A stretch of 15,185 nt of DNA from Dehalococcoidia bacterium. GTDB lineage: Bacteria > Chloroflexota > Dehalococcoidia > E44-bin15. Of the stretch, positions 1 to 6,320 are shown piece after piece (the first letter of the stretch is position 1; each line of letters begins with the position of its first letter). Where the stretch lies: the NCBI GenBank assembly GCA_030638665.1, contig DAOWEF010000022.1, positions 1 to 15,185 of the forward strand. The letters are read 5' to 3'. The notes beneath the pieces were generated by a model, which worked only from the letters and a program-made list of their open reading frames with translations, had not been told where the DNA came from and made no database searches. The position numbers and the translations under genes are program-made.

Positions 1-236
1 GCCACCTTTTCCCGCAGTCCGCTCAACTCATTGAAGCTGACAAAGCCCCACCCTCCCTTCACCAGAGCGCGCGCATTCCCCCCCAGGCTGGTGCTGCGGC
101 CAATATCCTCCAGCTCCCTGCCCCGGTACTGGATGCGGCTCGCCTCCCTCTCCTCGATGCGAACCTCAATATAGTCGGAGTCCTGCCCCTTCAGGGCGTC
201 AGCAATTTGCTGGCGTATCCCATCGATCCCTGCCAA
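1..236 (-). CDS. TldD/PmbA-family metallopeptidase, N-terminal part (cut by window edge)
   Basis: The minus strand reads about 78 codons of a TldD/PmbA-type protein. It contains the family's early block of acidic and arginine residues (IEVRIEEREASRIQYRG), then GRELEDIGRSTSLGGNARAL and VKGGWGFVSFNEL, which matches the N-terminal domain of TldD as I know it. TldD/PmbA proteins are zinc peptidases that degrade unfolded or microcin-type peptides; the metal-binding C-terminal domain would lie beyond the left edge. I chose the TTG at 236 as start because GAAAGGGG ends six bases upstream. A TTG two codons earlier sits directly against that site and is less likely. The gene is divergent from the antiporter gene at 357, with 120 bases between them. 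Whether it is TldD or PmbA cannot be settled from this fragment, though the sequence looks more TldD-like. Confidence 0.82.
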   Translation of the reverse strand, partial: MAGIDGIRQQIADALKGQDSDYIEVRIEEREASRIQYRGRELEDIGRSTSLGGNARALVKGGWGFVSFNELSGLREKV

Positions 237-297
237 TAGCAACCCCTTTCGTAGTAATAGATTTAGTTTACAGATGGAGCAGGTCTATTGTCAATGA

Positions 298-327
298 TTG
301 GTCTGCATATTTATCCTGTGTTAGAAT
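298..327 (+). promoter_or_regulatory. Predicted promoter of the antiporter operon
   Basis: TTGGTC (298-303), an 18-base spacer and TAGAAT (322-327) form a sigma-70-type promoter with an extended -10 (TGT before TAGAAT). It lies about 30 bases before the GTG start at 357, which has the ribosome binding site AGAGGAGAAAGG. Confidence 0.5.
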
Positions 328-356
328 AGCTTAACCCGATTTACAGAGGAGAAAGG

Positions 357-2042
357 GTGGAAAATCTCGATCTAATTGTCCTGGTCATCGTTCTGGTTGC
401 TGCCTTTATCGGGGGGATGATTGCCCGTCGCCTCGGGTTGCCGGTAATCCTGGGCTATCTTGTCGGTGGCATTCTGGTTGGTCCCTATGGGTTTGGTTTG
501 GTTGGTGAAGTGGAGCAGATCAGGACCCTGGCGGAAATCGGGGTCGTTCTACTCCTTTTCACCCTCGGTCTGGAGTTCTCCCTTAAAACGCTAAGGAAGA
601 TGGGCAAGGTCGCCATCTTAGGTGGTGGAATTCAGATCCTCCTCACCACGGCACTGGGGTTAGTAATAGGCGTGTTGCTTCACTGGCCGCTGGAGGAGGC
701 GGTCCTCTTTGGCTTTCTCATTGCCCTTTCCAGCACCATGATCGTGCTGAAGCTCCTTATGGAGCGGGGAGAGCTGGACACCGCTCACGGTCGCGTCATG
801 ATTGGCATTCTGCTGGTGCAGGACCTGGCGGTGATACCGATGATGGTGGTCCTTCCTGTCATGGGAGAGCCGGGGCTCATGGCCGCACTGGGTATAGCAG
901 CGCTTAAAGCAGTGCTTTTCCTGGGGGCGATGCTTATTCTCGGTTTGTGGGTCCTGCCCCGGGTTATGCGGCGGGTGGCCGGGCTGCGCTCCAGGGAGCT
1001 TTTCCTGCTGGCAGTGTTTGGCCTGTGCCTGGCGGTGGCCTTTACCAGCGACTACTTCGGGATGTCGCTGGCACTGGGTGCTTTCGTGGCTGGGTTGTTA
1101 ATTAGCGAGTCCGAGTATGCCCATCAGGCCCTCGCCGATATGATTCCCTTGCGCGACATCTTTGCCACCCTCTTCTTTGTTTCCCTGGGCATGCTCATAG
1201 ATCCCCGCTTCATGGTAGATAATCTGTGGGCAGTTAGTGTCGTGGTGGTTGCGATTATCGGGGGTAAGTTCATCATCTGCTCCCTTATCCCCTGGCTCTT
1301 TGGCTATAGTGCCAAGACCACGCTCTACGTCGGTGCCGGGATGTTTCAGATAGGGGAGTTTAGCTTTGTATTAGCAGTCGCCGCCCTGGGCACCGGGGTT
1401 ATGTCCAAATACCTCTACGACTTGACCTTAACCAGCGCCGCCATTACCATGTTACTGACGCCCTTCGCCATTGGCGCGGCATCCGCGCTCTATAGGAGGC
1501 TCAGCCAGGGGGAAAGGTTCGCCCGGGTCTTAGCCGGTCGCGCTGATCCCCAGTTTAGCAGGGGTCTACAGCTTAGCAACCACGTGGTTATATGCGGGTT
1601 TGGTCTGGTGGGGCGAAATCTGGGGATGGTTCTGGAGCGCAGAGGTTTCTCATATCTGGTGATCGATAACGACCCGCGGGTCATCGATACCCTACACGCC
1701 AGGGAGGTGCCCCACATCTATGGGGATGCGAGCAACCCGGAGATACTCTCCCGGGCAGTTCTGAATAAGGCAAAAGTGTTGGTGATCACCTTCCACGACC
1801 CTACGGCTACAGAGCTTACGGTGAGGAACGCCCTGAGGATCAACCCTAAGCTGGATATAGTGGCCCGGATCCACTTCGATGATGAGGCGAAAACGCTTCG
1901 CACCCTCGGCGTTGCCGAGTTGGTGCGCCCTGAGTTTGAAGCTGGTCTGGAGATCGTCCGCCACACCTTGCATCGCTTTGGCCTAACCGGCCCTGAGATT
2001 CAGTATATTATCAACACCCTCAGGGAAGAGGGGCTGATCTAA
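357..2042 (+). CDS. CPA2-family monovalent cation/proton antiporter with C-terminal RCK (TrkA-N) domain
   Basis: This 561-residue protein has a membrane part of roughly residues 1-385 with about a dozen hydrophobic segments, followed by a cytoplasmic nucleotide-binding domain. The transporter core shows the CPA2 signature SSTMIVLKLL (about 125-134) and LLVQDLAVIP (152-161), in which D156 is the expected ion/proton-binding aspartate. The RCK_N domain begins near residue 408 with a Rossmann motif GFGLVGRNLG (414-423) and the acidic YLVIDNDPR strand. There is no clear RCK_C domain after it. The family exchanges K+ or Na+ for H+ across the inner membrane (KefB/KefC, MjNhaP-like CPA2 members); the substrate cannot be read from sequence. 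Start is GTG at 357 with AGAGGAG upstream. The next gene starts immediately after the stop, so the two are probably co-transcribed. KefB/KefC in gamma-proteobacteria are glutathione-gated, but nothing here shows such gating. Confidence 0.93.
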   Translation: MENLDLIVLVIVLVAAFIGGMIARRLGLPVILGYLVGGILVGPYGFGLVGEVEQIRTLAEIGVVLLLFTLGLEFSLKTLRKMGKVAILGGGIQILLTTALGLVIGVLLHWPLEEAVLFGFLIALSSTMIVLKLLMERGELDTAHGRVMIGILLVQDLAVIPMMVVLPVMGEPGLMAALGIAALKAVLFLGAMLILGLWVLPRVMRRVAGLRSRELFLLAVFGLCLAVAFTSDYFGMSLALGAFVAGLLISESEYAHQALADMIPLRDIFATLFFVSLGMLIDPRFMVDNLWAVSVVVVAIIGGKFIICSLIPWLFGYSAKTTLYVGAGMFQIGEFSFVLAVAALGTGVMSKYLYDLTLTSAAITMLLTPFAIGAASALYRRLSQGERFARVLAGRADPQFSRGLQLSNHVVICGFGLVGRNLGMVLERRGFSYLVIDNDPRVIDTLHAREVPHIYGDASNPEILSRAVLNKAKVLVITFHDPTATELTVRNALRINPKLDIVARIHFDDEAKTLRTLGVAELVRPEFEAGLEIVRHTLHRFGLTGPEIQYIINTLREEGLI

Positions 2043-2672
2043 ATGGCGCAGGAGGCTCATTTGGCTCGTATTATCCTGGTGAGGCATGGGCAGACCGAGT
2101 GGAACAGGCAGGAGAGGTTTAGGGGGTGGGTAGACATCGATTTGGATGCGACCGGGCTAAGGCAGGCGGAGGCGGCGGCAGAGCGGGTCGCCCGATGGGA
2201 TGTGGCAGCTATCTACTCCAGCCCACTGAGACGAGCCATGGACACTGCCCAGATCATAGCCAACCGCCTCAGCCTCCCGGTAGTGCCACTTGAGGGGATA
2301 AACGACATGAACTTCGGAATCTGGCAAGGGCTTTCCATCGGGGAGGTAAAGGAAAGCTACCCTGAACTCTTCGACCTCTGGCGCTATAGCCCCCAGAGGC
2401 TTGAGATTCCCCAGGGGGAGAGCCTGGAGGATGTCAGGAAGAGGGTGGTTGCTACCATCGATGACCTGACGGCGCGGCACGAAGGTTCGACGGTTGCCAT
2501 GGTGACTCACCGGGTGGTCTGTAAGGTGCTCCTTTGCCATCTTCTGGGCCTGGACAATTCCCATTTCTGGCAGATAGCGCAGGATACTACGGCGATCAAC
2601 CTTTTTGAAATAACAGAGGGAAAGGCGACCGTTACCTTGCTCAACGATACCTGCCATCTGAGGACGCTATGA
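2043..2672 (+). CDS. Histidine phosphatase family protein (phosphoglycerate mutase-like)
   Basis: The 209-residue product has the branch-1 histidine phosphatase signature LVRHGQTEWN, with phospho-acceptor H15 between R14 and G16, and the second catalytic histidine H156 in AMVTHRVV. The usual glutamate of the motif L-x-E-x-x-FG-x-W-x-G is aspartate here (INDMNFGIWQG), a conservative change I believe occurs in other members. The family includes cofactor-dependent phosphoglycerate mutase, CobC alpha-ribazole phosphatase and broad phosphatases; size and motif fit a GpmB/CobC-like phosphatase and the substrate is not inferable. ATG at 2043 abuts the previous stop. An in-frame TTG at 2061 has a better-placed AGGAGG (2050-2055) and would shorten the protein by six residues. 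The 3' end overlaps the next gene by four bases (ATGA), indicating translational coupling. Confidence 0.9.
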   Translation: MAQEAHLARIILVRHGQTEWNRQERFRGWVDIDLDATGLRQAEAAAERVARWDVAAIYSSPLRRAMDTAQIIANRLSLPVVPLEGINDMNFGIWQGLSIGEVKESYPELFDLWRYSPQRLEIPQGESLEDVRKRVVATIDDLTARHEGSTVAMVTHRVVCKVLLCHLLGLDNSHFWQIAQDTTAINLFEITEGKATVTLLNDTCHLRTL

Positions 2673-3319
2673 CCATCGATGAGATCATCCAGCTTCTGGG
2701 GCAGGAGTATGGCCTCCCCCAGTGGCGACGGCGACGCGACCCGCTCTCCGAGCTCATTGGGGCCATCCTTTCCCAAAACACATCGGATGTGAACTCTCAC
2801 CGAGCCTTTGATAGCCTCACCTCGACCTTCGTCACCTGGGATAGGGTGGCCGAGGCCAGCATTGGTGAGGTCGCTGAGGCTATCGCATGCGGCGGGCTGA
2901 GCCGGATTAAAGCACCCCGGATCAAGGCGATCCTGGAGGGAATTCTGAATGATCATAGCTCCCTGGACCTGGGATTCCTTGGCGAGCTCCCGATCCCTGA
3001 GGCCAGAGCATGGCTTCAAGCGCTGCCCGGGGTGGGACCGAAAACGGCAAGCTGCGTGCTCTTATTCTCTCTGGGAAGGCCGGTGCTCCCGGTGGACACC
3101 CATGTCTATCGGGTCTCCCGACGCCTGGGGCTCATCGACTCCGGGGTATCGCCGGCGCGGGCGCACCAGCTACTGGAGGAACTCGTGCCCGCTGAGGCGA
3201 TCTACCAATTTCATCTTAACGTGCTGGCACATGGCAGAGGAGTATGTCGGGCGCAGCGTCCCCGATGCCATGAGTGCGTGCTTCAGGAAGGGTGTGACCA
3301 TGGAAAGGGAGCGATTTGA
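2669..3319 (+). CDS. nth: Endonuclease III (DNA glycosylase/AP lyase)
   Basis: This 216-residue protein excises oxidised pyrimidines and cleaves the abasic site in base-excision repair. All hallmark elements are present: the early block AILSQNTSD, the helix-hairpin-helix LPGVGPKTA with catalytic lysine K125, catalytic aspartate D143 in PVDTHVYR (18 residues after the lysine, as in E. coli K120/D138), and a C-terminal [4Fe-4S] cluster motif C193-X6-C200-X2-C203-X5-C209. Length matches the family. The ATG overlaps the stop of the phosphatase gene, with GAGGA just upstream, and the 3' end overlaps the next gene by 20 bases. No repair partner is adjacent; the operon seems a housekeeping mix. Confidence 0.96.
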   Translation: MTIDEIIQLLGQEYGLPQWRRRRDPLSELIGAILSQNTSDVNSHRAFDSLTSTFVTWDRVAEASIGEVAEAIACGGLSRIKAPRIKAILEGILNDHSSLDLGFLGELPIPEARAWLQALPGVGPKTASCVLLFSLGRPVLPVDTHVYRVSRRLGLIDSGVSPARAHQLLEELVPAEAIYQFHLNVLAHGRGVCRAQRPRCHECVLQEGCDHGKGAI

Positions 3320-3695
3320 ACGATTGGTGACTGAGGCGATTGAAAGCTTGCCGCAGGAGTTCAGCGAGAGACTGGAGAACATCGCCATTGTAGTCCAGGA
3401 TTGGCCGACCCGTGATCAGTTGGCTAGCGTCAGACTTCGGCGTCGGGGGCAGCTTCTGGGCCTTTATGAGGGCATCCCCCTGACCCGAGAGGGGAAAAGG
3501 CATGCGATGGTGGTGCCGGATAAGATAACCATTTTCCAGAAGCCCATCGAAATGACGTATCGCTTCGACAGGGGGATAGTGCGCGGGATTGCGGAGACAG
3601 TACGCCACGAAATAGCTCATCACTTCGGGGTCAGTGATGAAAGGCTAAGCGAGATAGCGCGGCGAAAGCGGAGAGCGAGGAGAAACCAACTGTAG
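3300..3695 (+). CDS. Metallopeptidase family protein, minimal zincin (DUF1025/Zincin_1)
   Basis: The 131-residue protein ends in the motif HEIAHHFGVSD, which fits HExxHxxGxxD: H103 and H107 as zinc ligands, E104 as general base and D113 as probable third ligand. This is the signature of the small zincin family PF06262 (formerly DUF1025). Members are compact single-domain proteins of about 110-140 residues; their physiological substrate is not known to me. The reading frame extends open far upstream, over nth in another frame, but ATG at 3300 is the real start: it follows AGGAAGG, gives a family-typical length and begins the recognisable sequence MERERFERLV. The gene overlaps the 3' end of nth by 20 bases. 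The C-terminus is unusually basic (RRKRRARRNQL), a possible nucleic-acid or membrane contact. Confidence 0.88.
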   Translation: MERERFERLVTEAIESLPQEFSERLENIAIVVQDWPTRDQLASVRLRRRGQLLGLYEGIPLTREGKRHAMVVPDKITIFQKPIEMTYRFDRGIVRGIAETVRHEIAHHFGVSDERLSEIARRKRRARRNQL

Positions 3696-3716
3696 TTTGA
3701 GGGAGGTATAATCATA

Positions 3717-4751
3717 ATGATGGTGAAAGTGGGCATTATCAACGTCACAGGCTATGTGGGCATGGAGCTTGCCAGGCTCCTTCATCAACATCCCCAGGTT
3801 GAGCTTGCCTCAATTACGGGGAGAAGCGCCGTGGGGCAGAGGCTGGGCGAGGTCCTGCCCCACCTTGCCGACATCGATCTGGTGATCGAGCCTGAACTGG
3901 GGGAGGTGACGCTGGTCTTCTCGGCCCTACCCCACAAGACGAGCGTCGAAGCCGTGGCGGCAGCGCTGGAGCGGGGCATTAAGGTGATCGATACCAGCGC
4001 CGATTTTAGACTCAGGGAGGCCAAAGAATACCAAAGATGGTATGACTTTGCCCATCCCGCACCGCAGCTTCTTGCTGAGGCGATTTATGGCCTGGCGGAG
4101 CTAAACCGTCACCAGATAGCCTCAAGCCGCCTGGTGGCCAATCCCGGCTGCTACCCCACCGGCGCAATCCTGGCCCTGGCCCCTGCGCTTAAAGAGGAGC
4201 TGATCGAGCCGGACATTATCGTCGATGCGAAGTCCGGAGTCTCCGGAGCGGGGAGAACACTGAGCCTGGGGACCCATTTCGCCGAGGCGAACGAAAATGT
4301 CTCGGCCTATGCCCTTGAGGGGCACCGCCATCTGCCTGAGATCACGCAGGAGCTTAGCGGATTAAACCCGGAACTTCCCATCGCGGTGACCTTTGTGCCC
4401 CACCTCGTGCCGATGAGCCGGGGCATCCTTACCACCTGCTATGCCAAGCTCAAAGAAGGACGGGAGGGGCAGGGGGAGCTCGAAAAAGGGATGAGGGAGC
4501 TTTATAGGGAGTTTTACCGGGACGAGCCCTTCATCAGGGTCGTTGACGCCCCGCCCCAGACGAAGCAAACCCTGGGCACAAACCTCTGCTTGATCCACCC
4601 CACCATTGATCCGAGGACGCAGCGGCTCATTATCGTTAGCTGCATCGACAATCTGGTTAAAGGCGGGGCCGGTCAAGCGCTGCAGAGTATGAACCTCATG
4701 CTTGGCCTCCCCGAAGGGATGGCGCTGGAGGGGTCTGCAGTCTACCCGTAG
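3717..4751 (+). CDS. argC: N-acetyl-gamma-glutamyl-phosphate reductase
   Basis: This 344-residue enzyme catalyses the NADPH-dependent third step of arginine biosynthesis, reducing N-acetylglutamyl phosphate to the semialdehyde. The N-terminal Rossmann fold begins VGIINVTGYVGMELARLL, the nucleophilic cysteine is C145 in VANPGCYPTGA, and the general-base region is EGHRHLPEI (H203/H205). FVPHLVPMSRGI and the C-terminal CIDNLVKGGAGQA also match the family. Two ATG codons lie in tandem (3717 and 3720) behind GGGAGGT (3701-3707); I kept the first. It is 21 bases after the zincin gene and probably ends that transcription unit. No other arginine gene (argJ, argB, argD) follows; a tRNA gene comes next, so argC is detached from its pathway partners here. 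Confidence 0.96.
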   Translation: MMVKVGIINVTGYVGMELARLLHQHPQVELASITGRSAVGQRLGEVLPHLADIDLVIEPELGEVTLVFSALPHKTSVEAVAAALERGIKVIDTSADFRLREAKEYQRWYDFAHPAPQLLAEAIYGLAELNRHQIASSRLVANPGCYPTGAILALAPALKEELIEPDIIVDAKSGVSGAGRTLSLGTHFAEANENVSAYALEGHRHLPEITQELSGLNPELPIAVTFVPHLVPMSRGILTTCYAKLKEGREGQGELEKGMRELYREFYRDEPFIRVVDAPPQTKQTLGTNLCLIHPTIDPRTQRLIIVSCIDNLVKGGAGQALQSMNLMLGLPEGMALEGSAVYP

Positions 4752-4777
4752 GCAAGCTATCCCCGCTGTGCTAAAAT
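4749..4777 (+). promoter_or_regulatory. Predicted promoter of tRNA-Glu
   Basis: TAGGCA (4749-4754, overlapping the argC stop), a 17-base spacer and TAAAAT (4772-4777) with an extended -10 TGC. Expected transcription start is near 4784, nine bases before the mature tRNA. Confidence 0.45.
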
Positions 4778-4792
4778 ATGGAGGTCGGAAAA

Positions 4793-4868
4793 GCCCCCAT
4801 CGTCTAGCGGTCTAGGACGTCAGCCTTTCAAGCTGGAGACAGGGATTCGAGTTCCCTTGGGGGCACCA
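4793..4868 (+). tRNA. tRNA-Glu, anticodon UUC
   Basis: The 76-base cloverleaf has a perfect 7-bp acceptor stem (GCCCCCA 4793-4799 with TGGGGGC 4858-4864), discriminator A4865 and a genomically encoded CCA (4866-4868). The anticodon stem 4820-4824/4832-4836 closes a 7-base loop CTTTCAA, giving anticodon TTC at 4827-4829. The T-arm contains GTTCCC and TTCGA-type bases (GGGATTCGAGTTCCC). The sequence closely follows bacterial tRNA-Glu. No copy of its 3' end was found elsewhere in the window, so there is no sign of integration into it. Confidence 0.96.
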
Positions 4869-4993
4869 CTCCTTCAGCCACTTCTCATAGCCGGGAAGCG
4901 TCCAAATAGGGGTTGCACCTCCTACGGAAGCAATAGTCGTTGTTAAGGGATCGAAGAAGAGCCTTGAAGAGTAATATTGAGGTGGTAGGCATC

Positions 4994-5015
4994 AGCCTAG
5001 CCAGGAGGATTTGGA
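4994..5015 (+). repeat. Direct repeat, copy A (5' of lipoprotein gene)
   Basis: AGCCTAGCCAGGAGGATTTG and the next two bases match 5452-5473 at 20 of 22 positions. Copy A runs into the ribosome binding site region of the gene at 5024, so the second copy may mark a duplicated gene start. Confidence 0.55.
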
Positions 5016-5023
5016 GGTAGAAG

Positions 5024-5377
5024 ATGAGAATAGCAAGAATCGCTGCGGTATTATTATTGGGCATTATGCTGATATCATCATTTGCCTGTGGTGGAGATGA
5101 AGCGCCTACGCCAACGCCAACGCCCACAGGCACCCCGACACCACTGCCAACAGTGACGATGTCGTGCGAGCAAGCTTTGGCTGCCATTCAGCAAGCGCTT
5201 GATGCTTACAATGCTGAGCACGGAGATTGGCCCACTACTGACGGCCAGCCAGGGGATATTAAGTGGACAAAGCTCGTTCCTGACTTTATGGCGGGAATCC
5301 CGTCCAACGATAGCAAGTGCGAGTGGCAGGTGAACAGCGACCCTGAGGGGGAGGTTTGTCTGCGGAACATATGCTGA
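5024..5377 (+). CDS. Small secreted lipoprotein-like protein with proline/threonine linker
   Basis: The 117-residue product starts with a signal peptide (basic MRIAR, hydrophobic core about residues 6-18) ending in SSFAC, with C22 as the likely lipidated cysteine; the lipobox is imperfect because positions -3 and -2 are S and F. Residues 28-43 form a TP-repeat linker. The remaining 70 residues form a small domain with four cysteines (C48, C99, C112, C117) and the phrases ALDAYNAEHGDWPTTDGQ and KLVPDFMAGIPSND. These resemble the extracellular part of type II pseudopilins, in which a short stretch follows the long helix and reads as a folded beta region. I infer a surface-anchored protein of unknown function. 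ATG at 5024 follows GGAGGT (5013-5018). It stands alone after the tRNA. Confidence 0.75.
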   Translation: MRIARIAAVLLLGIMLISSFACGGDEAPTPTPTPTGTPTPLPTVTMSCEQALAAIQQALDAYNAEHGDWPTTDGQPGDIKWTKLVPDFMAGIPSNDSKCEWQVNSDPEGEVCLRNIC

Positions 5378-5451
5378 GGTTGTACGTGTGGCACGTTGTG
5401 CTCACAAGAGTAAAACATAAGGGAAAGTCGTTGCAATCGCTAATGAGCGGT

Positions 5452-5473
5452 AGCCCAGCCAGGCGGATTTGGA
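5452..5473 (+). repeat. Direct repeat, copy B
   Basis: Matches 4994-5015 at 20 of 22 positions. It is followed at 5490 by ATG and only 12 codons before a stop, so it looks like the front of a duplicated or displaced gene whose body is gone. Confidence 0.55.
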
Positions 5474-5546
5474 TAGGGTGAGTTAAATAATGGCCGAAGA
5501 AATAAAATTTCCACCTGATGAATCCTAATTTGAAACCACTCACAGG

Positions 5547-5575
5547 AAGGGCCAAGGCATGTTGCCTGGGCCCTT
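5547..5575 (+). terminator. Strong GC-rich hairpin, possible terminator without T-tract
   Basis: AAGGGCCAAGGCA (5547-5559) pairs with TGCCTGGGCCCTT (5563-5575) around a 3-base loop, with one mismatch. No T-run follows on either strand, so it could be a factor-dependent stop, an RNA-stability element or a protein site. It lies about 170 bases after the lipoprotein gene. Confidence 0.4.
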
Positions 5576-5645
5576 AACCATTAGATAACGTTAGAGTCTA
5601 GCTCCATCGATATCTTATATTCATCATACACGTGTGCGCTGAAGC

Positions 5646-5673
5646 TTGTATGTGATTTCAATCACGCTAATAC
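5646..5673 (+). promoter_or_regulatory. Crp/FNR-type palindrome within a weak promoter
   Basis: TGTGA-TTTCAA-TCACG (5651-5666) is nine of ten bases of the Crp half-site palindrome TGTGA-N6-TCACA. It sits inside a possible promoter, TTGTAT (5646-5651), 16 bases, TAATAC (5668-5673). If real, binding there would block that promoter. It lies about 140 bases upstream of the stronger promoter at 5764. Confidence 0.35.
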
Positions 5674-5723
5674 TGTAGCAAAGTATTTCCAGCCACATTC
5701 TTGAACCTGTTCTTGCCCCCCGC

Positions 5724-5742
5724 TGCCAATTGACAATTAGCA
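5724..5742. promoter_or_regulatory. Inverted repeat, candidate operator
   Basis: TGCCAATT-GAC-AATTAGCA is an 8-3-8 inverted repeat with seven of eight positions matched. Its centre is about 66 bases before the predicted start of transcription from the promoter at 5764, a usual place for an activator. Confidence 0.35.
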
Positions 5743-5763
5743 GGTAAATCCATGCTTCACATA

Positions 5764-5792
5764 TTGACAAAAAGTGAACCACGGAGTATTAT
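5764..5792 (+). promoter_or_regulatory. Near-consensus promoter of the small-protein operon
   Basis: TTGACA (5764-5769), exactly 17 bases, TATTAT (5787-5792). Transcription would start near 5799, leaving a 5' leader of about 136 bases before the ATG at 5935. Confidence 0.65.
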
Positions 5793-5873
5793 TCCTCTCC
5801 CACGCTAGTCTAATGCGCATGTTTCGGAAGCAACCCTAGATCACTACACATCGCTCAAAGGGAGGTGATGTTA

Positions 5874-5900
5874 TTGCGTAGCCTTAGAATCGAGTGCTAG
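5874..5900 (+). CDS. Possible leader peptide (8 codons)
   Basis: A near-perfect ribosome binding site GGAGGTGA (5861-5868) precedes TTG at 5874, which opens the short frame MRSLRIEC and a TAG at 5898-5900. ATG at 5868 is in the same frame but overlaps the binding site. No longer gene uses this site. The frame lies 35 bases upstream of the gene at 5935, so its translation could influence that gene. The evidence is only the binding site and spacing; it may be accidental. Confidence 0.3.
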   Translation: MRSLRIEC

Positions 5901-5934
5901 CCAAAAGATTTAGCAGAGAAGGAGGAAAAAGACC

Positions 5935-6231
5935 ATGGGAAAGTATCTGTTACTTTGGGAAATAGACCGGACTAAAGTACCTGTGAGTCCTAAAGAGAGA
6001 GGGACTGGATGGGGTGCCTTAATTGATATGGTTAAGCAAGATATACAGAAAGGTTTAACCAAGGATTGGGGTGCATTCGTTGGCGAAATTAACGGATATA
6101 TAGTTGCTGAAGGAACCGAGGTGGAAATTGCTAACCTGACGCAAAAGTATGTTCCGTTCGTCAATTTCGAGGTGCATCCTATCGCATCGATAAGTCAGGT
6201 CGAGGAAGTGGTAAAAGCCCTGACTAAGTAA
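5935..6231 (+). CDS. Small conserved alpha/beta protein, probable ferredoxin-like (DUF3303-type) fold
   Basis: The 98-residue protein has no signal peptide or membrane segment. Its order of elements suggests a ferredoxin-like or dimeric alpha-beta-barrel fold: strand KYLLLWEI, an amphipathic helix GWGALIDMVKQDIQ, strands WGAFVGEINGYIVAEG, helix EIANLTQKYV, strand NFEVHPIAS and a C-terminal helix EEVVKALTK. I recognise the general look of DUF3303-like small proteins but cannot name a function. ATG at 5935 follows GAAGGAGGAAAAAG, a strong binding site. The next small gene is 89 bases downstream and shares the last half of the pattern (IVAEGTEVEIANLTQKYVPF compared with IIAEAESAEALAAANYPAML), so the two look like distant paralogues expressed together. 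Its base composition is AT-richer than that of the argC region (27 of 60 G+C in 6061-6120). Confidence 0.8.
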   Translation: MGKYLLLWEIDRTKVPVSPKERGTGWGALIDMVKQDIQKGLTKDWGAFVGEINGYIVAEGTEVEIANLTQKYVPFVNFEVHPIASISQVEEVVKALTK

Positions 6232-6252
6232 TCCAGTGAAATTCAGACGGGT

Positions 6253-6283
6253 GAGGGCGAACTCTGCGGTCCCTTCGCCCCTC
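6253..6283 (+). other. Intercistronic hairpin
   Basis: GAGGGCGAA (6253-6261) pairs with TTCGCCCCTC (6274-6283) with one bulged base, between the two small genes. No T-tract follows, so it is more likely an RNA-stability or processing element setting their relative output than a full terminator. Confidence 0.4.
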
Positions 6284-6320
6284 TGCCACCGGGTAATAAA
6301 ATTAACAAAGGAGGATTAGG

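Larger units (their letters stand above)
5378..5934. other. 557-base gene-free stretch with regulatory signals
   Basis: No convincing gene of normal size. It contains the second copy of the 22-base repeat (5452-5473) followed by a 12-codon ORF from ATG 5490 (MAEEIKFPPDES, stop) that may be a gene remnant, a strong hairpin (5547-5575), a Crp/FNR-like palindrome (5651-5666), an inverted repeat (5724-5742), a near-consensus promoter (5764-5792) and a short leader ORF (5874-5900). Most of these appear to serve the operon starting at 5935. Confidence 0.6.

Noticed and set aside
4793..4868. tRNA-Glu as an integration site for the AT-rich segment
   Set aside because: No repeat of its 3' end and no integrase gene was found in the window.
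5206..5555. Minus-strand open frames opposite the lipoprotein and its downstream spacer
   Set aside because: They lie opposite a gene with a clear start and binding site and have no coherent protein features.
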